NCBI GenBank assembly: GCA_009845505.1 | Contig: VXZL01000404.1 | Location: 1-12,985 of the forward strand | DNA length: 12,985 bases | Direction: 5' to 3' | Origin: Candidatus Poribacteria bacterium | GTDB taxonomy: Bacteria; Poribacteria; WGA-4E; WGA-3G | In this document: one piece after another, positions 5,992 through 12,985 of the stretch | Layout of the letters: every line of letters starts with the position of its first letter | How positions within the stretch are numbered: position 1 is the first letter of the stretch | Program-made: the position numbers and the translations under genes | The notes under the pieces: generated by a model | What the model was told of the DNA's origin: nothing | The model's database searches: none | What the model saw: only the letters and a program-made list of their open reading frames with translations

Positions 5992-7269
5992 ATGGCAAAA
6001 TCACCAAATATCCTTCTCATTCTCGCTGATGACCACGGCTACGGGGATATTTCAGCACACAACGGTCCATCAATTCAAACACCAAACATCGACCGGATCG
6101 CCGCAGGCGGCACACGGTTTACCAGATTTTATGCGAATTCCTCTGTCTGTTCTCCGAGTAGAGCCTCTCTCATGACTGGACGCTATCCTGACCGTGCTGG
6201 CGTTCCCGGAGTCATTCGCACCCACCCAGAAAACAGTTGGGGCTACTTTCGACAGGACGCAACCACACTTCCCGCGGCCTTGAAACAGAAGGATTATAAC
6301 ACCGCACTCATCGGCAAGTGGCATCTTGGACTTGAATCTGAGAATCATCCATGCCAGCGAGGCTTTGACCACTTTTACGGATTCCTTGGCGACATGATGG
6401 ATGACTACTACACGCACCTTCGGCATGATATAAACTACATGCGACACGGCTTTGAGACGATTGATCCAAGAGGACACGCTACTGACCTCTTCACGGAATG
6501 GAGCACAGAATTCATCCAATCGCATGCACAATCCGCTGACCCTTTTTTCCTCTATCTCGCCTACAATGCACCCCATACCCCCATACAACCGCCTGATGAG
6601 TGGGTGACACGGGTGCAGGCACGCGAGCCAGACATCTCACCAGAACGCGCAAAATATGTCGCGCTCGTTGAACACATGGATGCCGGTATCGGACGCGTGC
6701 TTGATACACTCGCCGAGACAGATCAGTTGTCGAATACCCTTGTTATCTACTCCTCTGATAACGGTGGGCAGATGAACGTCGGCGCACACAACGGCCCATT
6801 GCGGGGACAAAAAGGTGATATGTATGAAGGTGGCATCCGAGTCCCAACGTGTGCGATGTGGCCCGGACACATTTTAGAAGGGCATGTCACCGATCAGGTC
6901 GCACTACTCATGGACATCTTCCCGACGGTATGTGAGGTGGCAGGCGCGCCGATTCCGGATGAGATTGAGGGACGTTCAATCTGGCAAACGCTTCGAGGGG
7001 AACAGCAAGACTTCTCTGAGCGTATTCTCTACTGGTTGCGAAGGGAAGGCGGCGGACAATTTTTCGGTCAATCTCAACACGCAGTCCGACGCGGCGACAT
7101 CAAGCTCCTCCACAACAGACCTTTTCAACCCTTAGAACTCTACGATTTATCAAGCGATCCGCTGGAAACGACAAACAACACAGGAACAGATACACAACTC
7201 TTCAGAGAAATGAGTCAACTGTTTCAGGCAGAGACGCAGAAAGCGGGCAATGTGCCGTGGCAGCCGTAG
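5992..7269 (+). CDS. Type I sulfatase (formylglycine-dependent), arylsulfatase-like
   Basis: This enzyme hydrolyses sulfate esters, here probably on carbohydrates. The 425-residue protein shows the alkaline-phosphatase-fold sulfatase series: NILLILADDHGYGD (6-19, Asp13/Asp14 metal ligands), CSPSRASLMTGRYP (53-66, Cys53 in C-x-P-x-R, to be oxidised to formylglycine), GKWHLG (108-113), PHTP (194-197) and YSSDNGG (253-259, Asp256/Asn257). RGQKGDMYEGGIRVP follows at 271-285. The cysteine form needs a formylglycine-generating enzyme, not found in this window. ATG 5992 is chosen because GGAG lies 7 bp upstream and the domain starts at once; an in-frame TTG at 5938 would add 18 unconserved residues. 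With this start there is no signal peptide, which suggests cytosolic action on imported sulfated sugars and is unusual for the family. The end overlaps the next gene by 13 bp. Confidence 0.92.
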   Translation: MAKSPNILLILADDHGYGDISAHNGPSIQTPNIDRIAAGGTRFTRFYANSSVCSPSRASLMTGRYPDRAGVPGVIRTHPENSWGYFRQDATTLPAALKQKDYNTALIGKWHLGLESENHPCQRGFDHFYGFLGDMMDDYYTHLRHDINYMRHGFETIDPRGHATDLFTEWSTEFIQSHAQSADPFFLYLAYNAPHTPIQPPDEWVTRVQAREPDISPERAKYVALVEHMDAGIGRVLDTLAETDQLSNTLVIYSSDNGGQMNVGAHNGPLRGQKGDMYEGGIRVPTCAMWPGHILEGHVTDQVALLMDIFPTVCEVAGAPIPDEIEGRSIWQTLRGEQQDFSERILYWLRREGGGQFFGQSQHAVRRGDIKLLHNRPFQPLELYDLSSDPLETTNNTGTDTQLFREMSQLFQAETQKAGNVPWQP

Positions 7270-8663
7270 CAGGAGTCTCCGAGCCTTCTATTCTCAAAAA
7301 CGTCCTTATCATTGCGCCGCTCAGCCTCATTGGACGTGCTGGCACATTTCTCATCTATATTGTCCTTGCTAACTGGTTCGGCGATACAGCAGAGATGGAC
7401 TTTATCTACTACTATTGGGGGATCGCTGTATTCCTGATTGAGTTGCTCAGTGCTGCTTCAGTCTATTCTGTTCTCGTTCCGTTGTTAGCCGAAGCCCGTG
7501 CAAAAAGCGAGACCGAAGCACAACGTTGTGTCCAATCTGTATTTTCTCTCTATATCACCATAATGCCGGTACTCTGCTGTCTTTTAGTCAGCATTTCTTA
7601 TGCAGTCTCTCAACTCTTTTTTCCCAATGCAGGACTCGCACCTTCTACCACTATTAGTATCGTGTGCGGTTTTCTCATCTTTGCGATTGTTTCTGCGATC
7701 CGCTGGATGCTTAAGGCGATATTAGACACCTACCAAGCATTCCAGTTACCCGTCATTGTCCAAGGAATCCGTGCTGTTTTGATCATCGGTACTATCTACC
7801 TACTCAAGCCTTCTTTGGCTTGGTTTAGCATACCACTGTCCCTGATTCTTGGTGAACTCTTTCAAATCCTTATTCTATTTCCGAGATGCTGCGCCATGCT
7901 AAACTTACGCGTCCGGGACTTGGTAGTGTTTAAGATCGGCGGTTGGCAAGAAACACAATACACCAAATCGTTTTTACGGCAGTGTCTACTGATGATGGTT
8001 GCAGCGATCTCAGACGGATTAAATCCGGTTGTTGACAGGGGTATGGGAAGCACATTAGGCGCGAGTTCGGTGTCAAAACTCGATTACGCCCTCCGTTTGT
8101 GTGCAATTCCTGAAACGCTCACGGGTGTCACACTGCCCATTTTGCTATCACACTGGGCGAAGATTTCCGCATCTAAATCGAACTCGGAAAACACCCAGCA
8201 CCTACAGCGAAGTGTTTGGCAAGGTGTTATCGCTTTGCTGGTGCTGATGGTACCATTTCTTGTCGTGTTCTATCTTTCCCGGTCAGGTATCGTAGCGATG
8301 TTGTATGGGCATGGGAAATTGTCGGAGGCAGGACAGGTTCATATCGCTTCACTGCTCGGTATCTATCTTTTGGGGATGCTTCCGCGTTTAATCAGTAGGT
8401 TGCTCATCCGTGCACATCTGGCACGTCAAGCACACCGGACTGTTCTCACGGCAACACTCATTAGGCTTATCCTCAACCCGTTTCTCAATTGGTTTTTCAT
8501 GCAATATTGGGGATTAGAAGGGATTGCTTGGTCAACGGCTCTGTTATCTTATCCGATTCTTGGGTATATTGCGGTTGCATTCTGGCGACCAAAAGATAAA
8601 TTCAAGGACGCAAACCGCAAACCGCAAACCGCAAACCGCGATGGACAAAGCTCTACACTTTAG
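7257..8663 (+). CDS. MurJ/MviN-family lipid flippase-like membrane protein
   Basis: This is a 468-residue integral membrane protein with hydrophobic segments along its whole length (12-14 expected for the MOP flippase superfamily). It keeps MurJ-like features: SLIGRAGTFLIYIVLANWFGDTAEMDF (23-49) near the N-terminus, and VVDRGMGSTLGASSVSKLDYALRL (258-281) at the start of the second half. MurJ flips lipid II. This copy is shorter than typical (about 510) and sits behind a sulfatase instead of cell-wall genes, so it may flip another polyprenyl-linked glycan (inference). The only plausible start is GTG 7257, inside the sulfatase gene, implying translational coupling. The C-terminal tail after the last membrane segment encodes NRKPQTAN from a 7-bp tandem repeat and looks non-essential. 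The stop overlaps the convergent gene's stop region by 11 bp. Confidence 0.82.
   Translation: MAAVAGVSEPSILKNVLIIAPLSLIGRAGTFLIYIVLANWFGDTAEMDFIYYYWGIAVFLIELLSAASVYSVLVPLLAEARAKSETEAQRCVQSVFSLYITIMPVLCCLLVSISYAVSQLFFPNAGLAPSTTISIVCGFLIFAIVSAIRWMLKAILDTYQAFQLPVIVQGIRAVLIIGTIYLLKPSLAWFSIPLSLILGELFQILILFPRCCAMLNLRVRDLVVFKIGGWQETQYTKSFLRQCLLMMVAAISDGLNPVVDRGMGSTLGASSVSKLDYALRLCAIPETLTGVTLPILLSHWAKISASKSNSENTQHLQRSVWQGVIALLVLMVPFLVVFYLSRSGIVAMLYGHGKLSEAGQVHIASLLGIYLLGMLPRLISRLLIRAHLARQAHRTVLTATLIRLILNPFLNWFFMQYWGLEGIAWSTALLSYPILGYIAVAFWRPKDKFKDANRKPQTANRDGQSSTL
8610..8637 (+). repeat. Tandem repeat, four perfect 7-bp units GCAAACC
   Basis: Four perfect units (8610-8616, 8617-8623, 8624-8630, 8631-8637) followed by GCG lie in the last codons of the flippase gene. 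Because 7 is not a multiple of 3, slippage by one unit changes the reading frame and thus the C-terminus. Loss of one unit would replace the tail and read on to a stop at 8821-8823, adding about 50 residues antisense to the next gene. Confidence 0.9.
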
Positions 8664-9369
8664 CAAAACGCTCAGGGCAGTTCGAGGCGATGCCCTGTAC
8701 GCCGAAAGCCTTCATTTCACACATACGCGCGATGTCATCGACAGTCCAACACCACAAGGCGATCCCGCGGCGGCGGACTTCATAAGCAAACTCCGCTGTG
8801 ATAAGTTGATGATTGACATTTAAGAGGCTGCTACCGAGTTCACCTAACTGTTGACACAACTGTTCAGGAGCCGCATGATCGTTATGGCTTCCGATAAGCC
8901 ATCCCGTCGGAATGCGAGGCTCTAATGCGCGAACGGTTCGCAAAACGGAAATATGGAAGGAGATAATAACGGTTAGATTTAAGGATTGAGTCTCGCGAAC
9001 CTTTGCCACGACCGCCTCGGCTATCAACGGGTCCTTGATTTCCAGAACCGCAATAGTCTCTTCCCCAACGCATTCCAATGCTTCCGAGAGGGTCGGCACC
9101 GGTTCACCGGTAAATTCAGGAGCAAACCACCCGCCCGCATCAGCCTGTTTGATTGTTTCCAAGGGGATTTGGTTAACGGGACCACTCTGGTCAGTCGTTC
9201 GATCCAAGGACGAGTCGTGTATCACCACGACCTCGCCATCGGCACTGCCGTGCAGATCAAGTTCAACAGCATCAACACCAATTTCGATCGCCTTTTTGAA
9301 CGCAGCGAGCGTATTTTCTGGCGCACTGCCTGACGCCCCACGATGCGCAATCCGAATCCACGAACCCAT
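8653..9369 (-). CDS. Glycerophosphodiester phosphodiesterase (GDPD family)
   Basis: It hydrolyses glycerophosphodiesters (deacylated phospholipid head groups) to glycerol-3-phosphate and an alcohol. The 238-residue protein has the full GDPD signature: AHRGASGSAPENT (8-20; His9, Arg10, Glu18, Asn19), VELDLHG (35-41; Glu36, Asp38) and VVIHDSSLDRTTD (48-60; His51 general acid/base). The C-terminus has WCWTVDD and GVQGIASNCPE; the usual T-D before the final proline is replaced by S-N. No signal peptide is present, so a cytoplasmic UgpQ-type enzyme is likely. The start has GGAAGGGA about 7 bp upstream. It lies 25 bp behind the response-regulator gene on the same strand, so it is probably the last gene of that operon. 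Its end overlaps the convergent flippase gene. Confidence 0.92.
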   Translation of the reverse strand: MGSWIRIAHRGASGSAPENTLAAFKKAIEIGVDAVELDLHGSADGEVVVIHDSSLDRTTDQSGPVNQIPLETIKQADAGGWFAPEFTGEPVPTLSEALECVGEETIAVLEIKDPLIAEAVVAKVRETQSLNLTVIISFHISVLRTVRALEPRIPTGWLIGSHNDHAAPEQLCQQLGELGSSLLNVNHQLITAEFAYEVRRRGIALWCWTVDDIARMCEMKAFGVQGIASNCPERFAKV

Positions 9370-9394
9370 GATACGTCCCTTCCAGAGCGAGCTG

Positions 9395-10819
9395 CTACTC
9401 GATATCGCCTTGCCGAATCTTCTTTAAAAGGGTCGTTCGACTCATGCCCAGCAAGTTGGCTGTCTTGCTGTGATTGCCCGAAAATTCATCTAACACCAGT
9501 TCAATCAATGCCTTATCCAATGTAGCGACAACTTCCTCATAAAGTCCAGATTTCTCATCAGCGATAGCCTCTTTTGTGACATCTTGTAAAATAGATTTGA
9601 AAGCGGTGAAGAGTTGCGGCGCGTCCGTTGAATCTGTAAGGTCCCCTGCCCGAATTTCTGTTGGTAGGTCGTCTGGTAAAATCACATCTGCCCGACAGAG
9701 TGCTGCCGCGCTTCTGAGACAATTCTCTAATTCCCGAACGTTGCCGGGCCATCCGTAATTTTGTAGGAGCTCCATACCATCTTCGGAAATACCACGGATC
9801 AGTTTACCGAGTTCTTCTTGAATCAGCTGCAAGAAATGCGTAACAAGCAACGGAATATCTTCTCGGCGTTCACGCAAAGGTGGGAGGTGGAGAGCGACGC
9901 GCTTGAAACGGTAATAGAGATCCTCACGAAATTGACCTCGCTTTACCATATTTTCAAGTTCTTGATTCGTTGCAGCGATGACACGCACATCTACTTTAAG
10001 GGTACGGGTACCTCCCAATCGCTCAATCTCTTGTGTCTGTAGTGCGCGGAGGAGCTTCACCTGTAAAGCCGGGGTCATATTCCCAACTTCATCAAGGAAA
10101 AGGGTACCACCATCAGCCAATTCAAATCGTCCGGGTTTACCCTCTGTTTTCGCACCCGTAAACGCGCCCTCCTCGTAACCAAACAACTCACTTTCCAAAA
10201 GTTCATCCGGCAGTGCGCCACAGTCAACGGGAATAAACGGGTGCTCCTTGCGTTCACTTCCTGCGTGGATTGCGCGGGCAACAAGGTCCTTGCCTGTTCC
10301 TGTTTCCCCTTCAATCAAAACGGTTACTGTATTGCTCGCCATAACACCAATGAGTTTGTAAATTTCTCGCATCTGACTGCTTTTTCCAACCAAGCGATGC
10401 CCAACTTGTACCGTTGGCAAGTCGTCTGCTGTGTCTGCAGGCAAGGCACTACGGACGGATTGTGTACGGAAGGCGCGGTCCAACACACTTTTGACGATGT
10501 CCAAATCAATCGGTTTCGGAACAAAATCGAATGCCTGCAAGCGCATCGCCTCTATTGTCGTCTCCACATCGTCATAAGCCGTGATAATAATCACAATTAC
10601 CCACGGGTAACTGGCTTTAATTTCGCCTAACGCCTCCAGACCACTCATCCCTGGTAGTCTTACATCAAGCAAGACGACATCCGGCTTATCGGCTGCGATG
10701 CGGCGCAAACCCTCCTCAGCATTGTTTGCAATACTCGGGCAGTAACCTTCGCTCTCCAGAAATTGCGCAAATGCCCAACAGATTTTCTCATCGTCGTCAA
10801 TTACTAACACATTCTTCAT
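9395..10819 (-). CDS. NtrC-family sigma-54-dependent response regulator
   Basis: This is a complete three-domain activator of 474 residues. The receiver domain (1-120) has the acidic pocket Asp8/Asp9, phospho-acceptor Asp52 in LLDVRLPG, Thr80 and Lys102. The AAA+ domain (about 143-375) has Walker A GETGTGKD (171-178), the sigma-54-contact loop GAFTGA (218-223), Walker B GGTLFLDE (237-244), FREDLYYR (297-304) and LRERREDIP (315-323). A Fis-type helix-turn-helix ends the protein (about 436-470, [20 protein letters not shown]). When phosphorylated it would activate sigma-54 promoters. ATG 10819 is chosen because [11 protein letters not shown] is the canonical receiver start; the in-frame GTG at 10852 adds 11 unconserved residues. 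The ribosome site is weak either way. No histidine kinase is in view, so it is an orphan here, and I see no TGGCAC-N5-TTGC site in the gaps. Confidence 0.95.
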   Translation of the reverse strand: MKNVLVIDDDEKICWAFAQFLESEGYCPSIANNAEEGLRRIAADKPDVVLLDVRLPGMSGLEALGEIKASYPWVIVIIITAYDDVETTIEAMRLQAFDFVPKPIDLDIVKSVLDRAFRTQSVRSALPADTADDLPTVQVGHRLVGKSSQMREIYKLIGVMASNTVTVLIEGETGTGKDLVARAIHAGSERKEHPFIPVDCGALPDELLESELFGYEEGAFTGAKTEGKPGRFELADGGTLFLDEVGNMTPALQVKLLRALQTQEIERLGGTRTLKVDVRVIAATNQELENMVKRGQFREDLYYRFKRVALHLPPLRERREDIPLLVTHFLQLIQEELGKLIRGISEDGMELLQNYGWPGNVRELENCLRSAAALCRADVILPDDLPTEIRAGDLTDSTDAPQLFTAFKSILQDVTKEAIADEKSGLYEEVVATLDKALIELVLDEFSGNHSKTANLLGMSRTTLLKKIRQGDIE

Positions 10820-10863
10820 CTTTTTAACTATTAAGTCTGGGCACCGTTCCACGAATCAAATAC

Positions 10864-10875
10864 AGACTATAGTCT
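10864..10875. promoter_or_regulatory. 12-bp perfect palindrome upstream of the response regulator
   Basis: AGACTATAGTCT reads the same on both strands and lies 45-56 bp before the regulator's ATG, in the 84-bp gap after the LLM gene. On the minus strand its TATAGT could serve as a -10 box, but no good -35 is at the right distance. Candidate operator, perhaps autoregulatory. Confidence 0.4.
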
Positions 10876-10903
10876 CTTGAGTCCCGTAGGACGGCATCCG
10901 AAG

Positions 10904-12190
10904 TTAATCGTTAGAAAATCGTTTGCCACCTTCTATTGAAAGCAAAAACTTTTTACCATCCTCGCTCATTTCAGTATCGTCAGGAACTTCCTTTCTCTCC
11001 TCCAGCTTCCGTTTGAGAACCGGATAAGAATCAACAACAGGAACTTCACTGAGAGAAGTGAGCATCGGTTTCCGCTTTTCCGCTGCCTCAATTACTTCGG
11101 CGAGCCGTTCATTTTTTCCTGCAACCTGTGCAGCGTCTCGCTCTTTGAAATCCGGGAGTACTCGTTCTGCGAACAGTTCCAGAGATTCACATATATCTTC
11201 ATGGCGGTTTGCCCCCGCCTGTTGAATGAAAACAACTTGGTCAACCCCAGCACTCTCCATTATCTCCAAGTGTTCACGTATCTGATCAGGCGTGCCGATC
11301 CCCGCTCTGGCTTCGGCAGGATCCTGCCGGGTCTGTTTATAAAGCTGCCAAATATCGGTTTTCCCGGGTATCTGCGAGCCGTTGTGATAATAGTGAGCAA
11401 GGCCAAATCGGAAGAAGCGCAAGCCATCTAACCCACGCGCAACTGCCGTCTCTTCATCGTCATGGCATGAAAAACCTGATACCATAGCAATATTTGGATT
11501 CACCCGCTGCGTCAAAGGTTCACACGCTTTCTCAAAGATGTCATAATATTCCTCAACCCAAAATTTGGCTTCGTCTGCATCAACGAAGGCGAAAGTCAAA
11601 GCACCGAGTCCGTATCGAGCTGCATAGCGCAGGCTATCACGACTTGAACATGCGACCCAAGGCGGTGGGTGCGGACTTTGCAACGGTTTGGGAACCACAT
11701 TACGCGGCGGCATCGAAAAATACTGTCCTTCATACCCGGCATAAGGCGATTGCACCATCATCTTTGCTGTCTCGCGTGTGCATTCTGCCCACATCTCGCG
11801 TTTGGATTTTGGATCAACGTTGAACCCACCAAGTTCCATGTGTGAAGCGGACTCGCCAGTTCCCCATTCCACGCGACCGTTCGATACAAGGTCAAGTGTT
11901 GCGATACGTTCGGCAACACGCGCCGGATGGTTATAACCCGGTGGCATCAGGACGATCCCGTGTCCTAACCGAATCTGACTTGTCCGTTGGCTACATGCAG
12001 CGAGGAACACCTCTGGGGCAGAAGAATGCGAATATTCTTCAAGAAAGTGGTGTTCAACCTCCCAAATATAGTCGAATCCGAGTCTGTCAGCGAGTTCTAC
12101 TTGCGCTAACGCATCCTGAAAAAGTTTATGCTCCGCCCCCTCATCCCAGGGACGCGGAATCTGATGTTCGTAAAATAGTCCAAATTTCAT
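10904..12190 (-). CDS. LLM-class (luciferase-like) flavin-dependent oxidoreductase
   Basis: This is a 428-residue cytoplasmic TIM-barrel oxidoreductase of the bacterial luciferase-like family, which uses FMNH2 or F420 for monooxygenation or hydride transfer. Family features are the start MKFGLFYEHQ, ELADRLGFDYIWEVEHHF (32-49), GHGIVLMPP (77-84), HPARVAERIATLDLVSNGRVEWGTGES (88-114) and GTPDQIREHLEIMESAGVDQVVF (299-321). The barrel ends near residue 350. The last ~78 residues are a highly charged tail (KNERLAEVIEAAEKRKP..., KLEERKEVPDD...) not needed for the fold, longer than usual. The substrate cannot be told from sequence. AGGAAA lies 12 bp before the ATG. It is 59 bp behind the aldo/keto reductase and 84 bp ahead of the response regulator on the same strand; the pairing of two redox enzymes suggests a shared catabolic route (inference). 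Confidence 0.9.
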   Translation of the reverse strand: MKFGLFYEHQIPRPWDEGAEHKLFQDALAQVELADRLGFDYIWEVEHHFLEEYSHSSAPEVFLAACSQRTSQIRLGHGIVLMPPGYNHPARVAERIATLDLVSNGRVEWGTGESASHMELGGFNVDPKSKREMWAECTRETAKMMVQSPYAGYEGQYFSMPPRNVVPKPLQSPHPPPWVACSSRDSLRYAARYGLGALTFAFVDADEAKFWVEEYYDIFEKACEPLTQRVNPNIAMVSGFSCHDDEETAVARGLDGLRFFRFGLAHYYHNGSQIPGKTDIWQLYKQTRQDPAEARAGIGTPDQIREHLEIMESAGVDQVVFIQQAGANRHEDICESLELFAERVLPDFKERDAAQVAGKNERLAEVIEAAEKRKPMLTSLSEVPVVDSYPVLKRKLEERKEVPDDTEMSEDGKKFLLSIEGGKRFSND

Positions 12191-12249
12191 GCGTTCTTAT
12201 CGTTTCCTGTATTAATCTCTCACCTATTTAGTGGCAGCAAAATCCAAAT

Positions 12250-12985
12250 TTAACTATCAATCGTATCAAGCGTTTGCATTTCTGCATCAGTTAACTGCCA
12301 TGCGAAAACATCCAAATTCGCGCGTAAATGTGGCACCGAACCAGACTTCGGAATCGTAATAATATCCTGTTGGACAAGCCAGCGCAACGCCACCTGTGCC
12401 GCAGTTTTGCTGTGATTTTCCCCAATTTCACTGAGCGTTGCGTCACCCGCAAGGTCTCCAACAGCTAAAGGACGGTGCGCAGTCATCACAATATTTCGGG
12501 CGTGACAGTAATCTCGCAATTCCGAGCGATTTCTACGGACATGATATTCGACTTGGTTTGTGCAAATCGGGAGTTCGGAAACTTCGCACGATGCCGCTAC
12601 TTGTGGAATACTAAAATTACTGATGCCGATGCTTTTTACCTGCTCTGCTTCATAGAGCTCATGGAAAGCCCCAAAAGTTTCAGCAAACGGAACAGAATCG
12701 TTTGGATGGTGAATCAATAACAGATCTACGTAGTCCATCTGCAGATCCCTTAGACACTCTTCAAATTGGGAGAGGACCTCAGCATGCCTAAGATGAGTTC
12801 CCCAAATCTTGGTGGTAAGAAAGAGGTCTTCGCGGTCGATGCGAACGTCACGGAGTGCTTTTCCAATCTCGCGTTGATTTTGATACATCCACGCTGTGTC
12901 AATGTGATTGTAACCCAACGCGATAGCCTCTTTGACGACGCGCTCGCACTGTCCGCCTCTTAATTGCCAGGTTCCCAAACCCAGT
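12250..12985 (-). CDS. Aldo/keto reductase, N-terminus cut by right edge
   Basis: This is an NAD(P)H-dependent reductase of carbonyl compounds. 245 residues are visible; the frame stays open to the edge, and the first residues read LGLGTWQL, which in the family follows only a short N-terminal strand, so few residues are missing. The catalytic tetrad is complete (numbers counted from the TTG-encoded residue at 12978): Asp27 in HIDTAWMY, Tyr32, Lys57 in LTTKIW and His90 in LLIHHP. GISNFSIPQ (117-125), NQVEYH and IPKSGSV (cofactor phosphate region, about 204-210) follow. The pattern fits the AKR5-type 2,5-diketogluconate reductase-like group. A start at 12978 is possible by codon but would cut the first beta strand. 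It is the first visible gene of the minus-strand operon, 59 bp before the LLM gene. Confidence 0.92.
   Translation of the reverse strand, partial: LGLGTWQLRGGQCERVVKEAIALGYNHIDTAWMYQNQREIGKALRDVRIDREDLFLTTKIWGTHLRHAEVLSQFEECLRDLQMDYVDLLLIHHPNDSVPFAETFGAFHELYEAEQVKSIGISNFSIPQVAASCEVSELPICTNQVEYHVRRNRSELRDYCHARNIVMTAHRPLAVGDLAGDATLSEIGENHSKTAAQVALRWLVQQDIITIPKSGSVPHLRANLDVFAWQLTDAEMQTLDTIDS

Noticed and set aside
6070..6588. 172-residue minus-strand open frame inside the sulfatase gene
   Set aside because: It covers the CSPSR region of the sulfatase in antisense; no domain and no start signal.
8610..8637. Heptamer array considered as a CRISPR-like or iteron array
   Set aside because: Units are 7 bp with no spacers, lie inside a gene end, and no cas or rep gene is near.
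9035..9427. 130-residue plus-strand open frame across the GDPD gene and the regulator end
   Set aside because: Low-complexity shadow of a strongly supported GDPD gene on the other strand; no start signal.
10820..10852. GTG start adding 11 residues to the response regulator
   Set aside because: The receiver domain canonically begins at [11 protein letters not shown]; the extra residues have no support.
10820..10903. Sigma-54 (-24/-12) promoter in the operon of the NtrC-type regulator
   Set aside because: By-eye search of this and the other gaps found no TGGCAC-N5-TTGC-like element.

Overview
The window is about 13 kb of bacterial chromosome with long ORFs, good Shine-Dalgarno sites and no introns. 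Three things point to a polysaccharide-degrading, probably aquatic or host-associated bacterium: secreted LamG (concanavalin-A-like) proteins ending in a PAGKLATTW tail, a formylglycine-type sulfatase next to sugar-acid enzymes, and small palindromic insertions carrying a GGCGAGGTT/AACCTCGCC hairpin. I have the impression that this combination resembles Candidatus Poribacteria or a similar lineage. That is an inference from recalled style; no marker gene (rRNA, tRNA, ribosomal protein) is present to confirm it.

Layout. (i) 1-336, minus: the N-terminal end of a GHKL/HSP90-like ATPase that runs off the left edge. (ii) 337-543: a 134-bp MITE-like element with imperfect terminal inverted repeats. 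(iii) 544-2782, minus: two overlapping genes, a GH32 beta-fructosidase-like protein with unusual catalytic motifs and a hypothetical protein translationally coupled behind it. (iv) 2783-2984: a compact divergent promoter region in which both promoters carry the same GACAT-N6/7-ATGTC inverted repeat at the same place relative to -35. (v) 2985-5851, plus: a UxuA-type mannonate dehydratase and two paralogous secreted LamG proteins. The LamG pair is a tandem duplication that also copied the last ~35 bp of the dehydratase gene, and this remnant was later hit by a ~105-bp MITE. A likely terminator follows at 5864-5907. (vi) 5992-8663, plus: a sulfatase overlapping a MurJ/MviN-family flippase whose 3' end holds a 4 x 7-bp tandem repeat. 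(vii) 8653-12985, minus: aldo/keto reductase (cut by the right edge), LLM flavin oxidoreductase, NtrC-type sigma-54 response regulator and glycerophosphodiester phosphodiesterase. This block converges on the flippase gene with an 11-bp tail-to-tail overlap.

How the genes may work together. The GH32-like protein, mannonate dehydratase, sulfatase and LamG proteins are consistent with uptake and breakdown of sulfated or uronic-acid-containing glycans. The shared operator pair suggests that the GH32 and dehydratase units answer to one regulator not encoded here. The right-hand operon combines redox enzymes, a lipid-head-group phosphodiesterase and an orphan two-component regulator; its substrate cannot be read from sequence. 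I see no CRISPR array, tRNA, rRNA, prophage or full-length transposase. No clearly new multi-gene system stands out. The most original signals are the paired operators, the motif-altered GH32 protein, the scarred LamG duplication and the hypermutable flippase tail.
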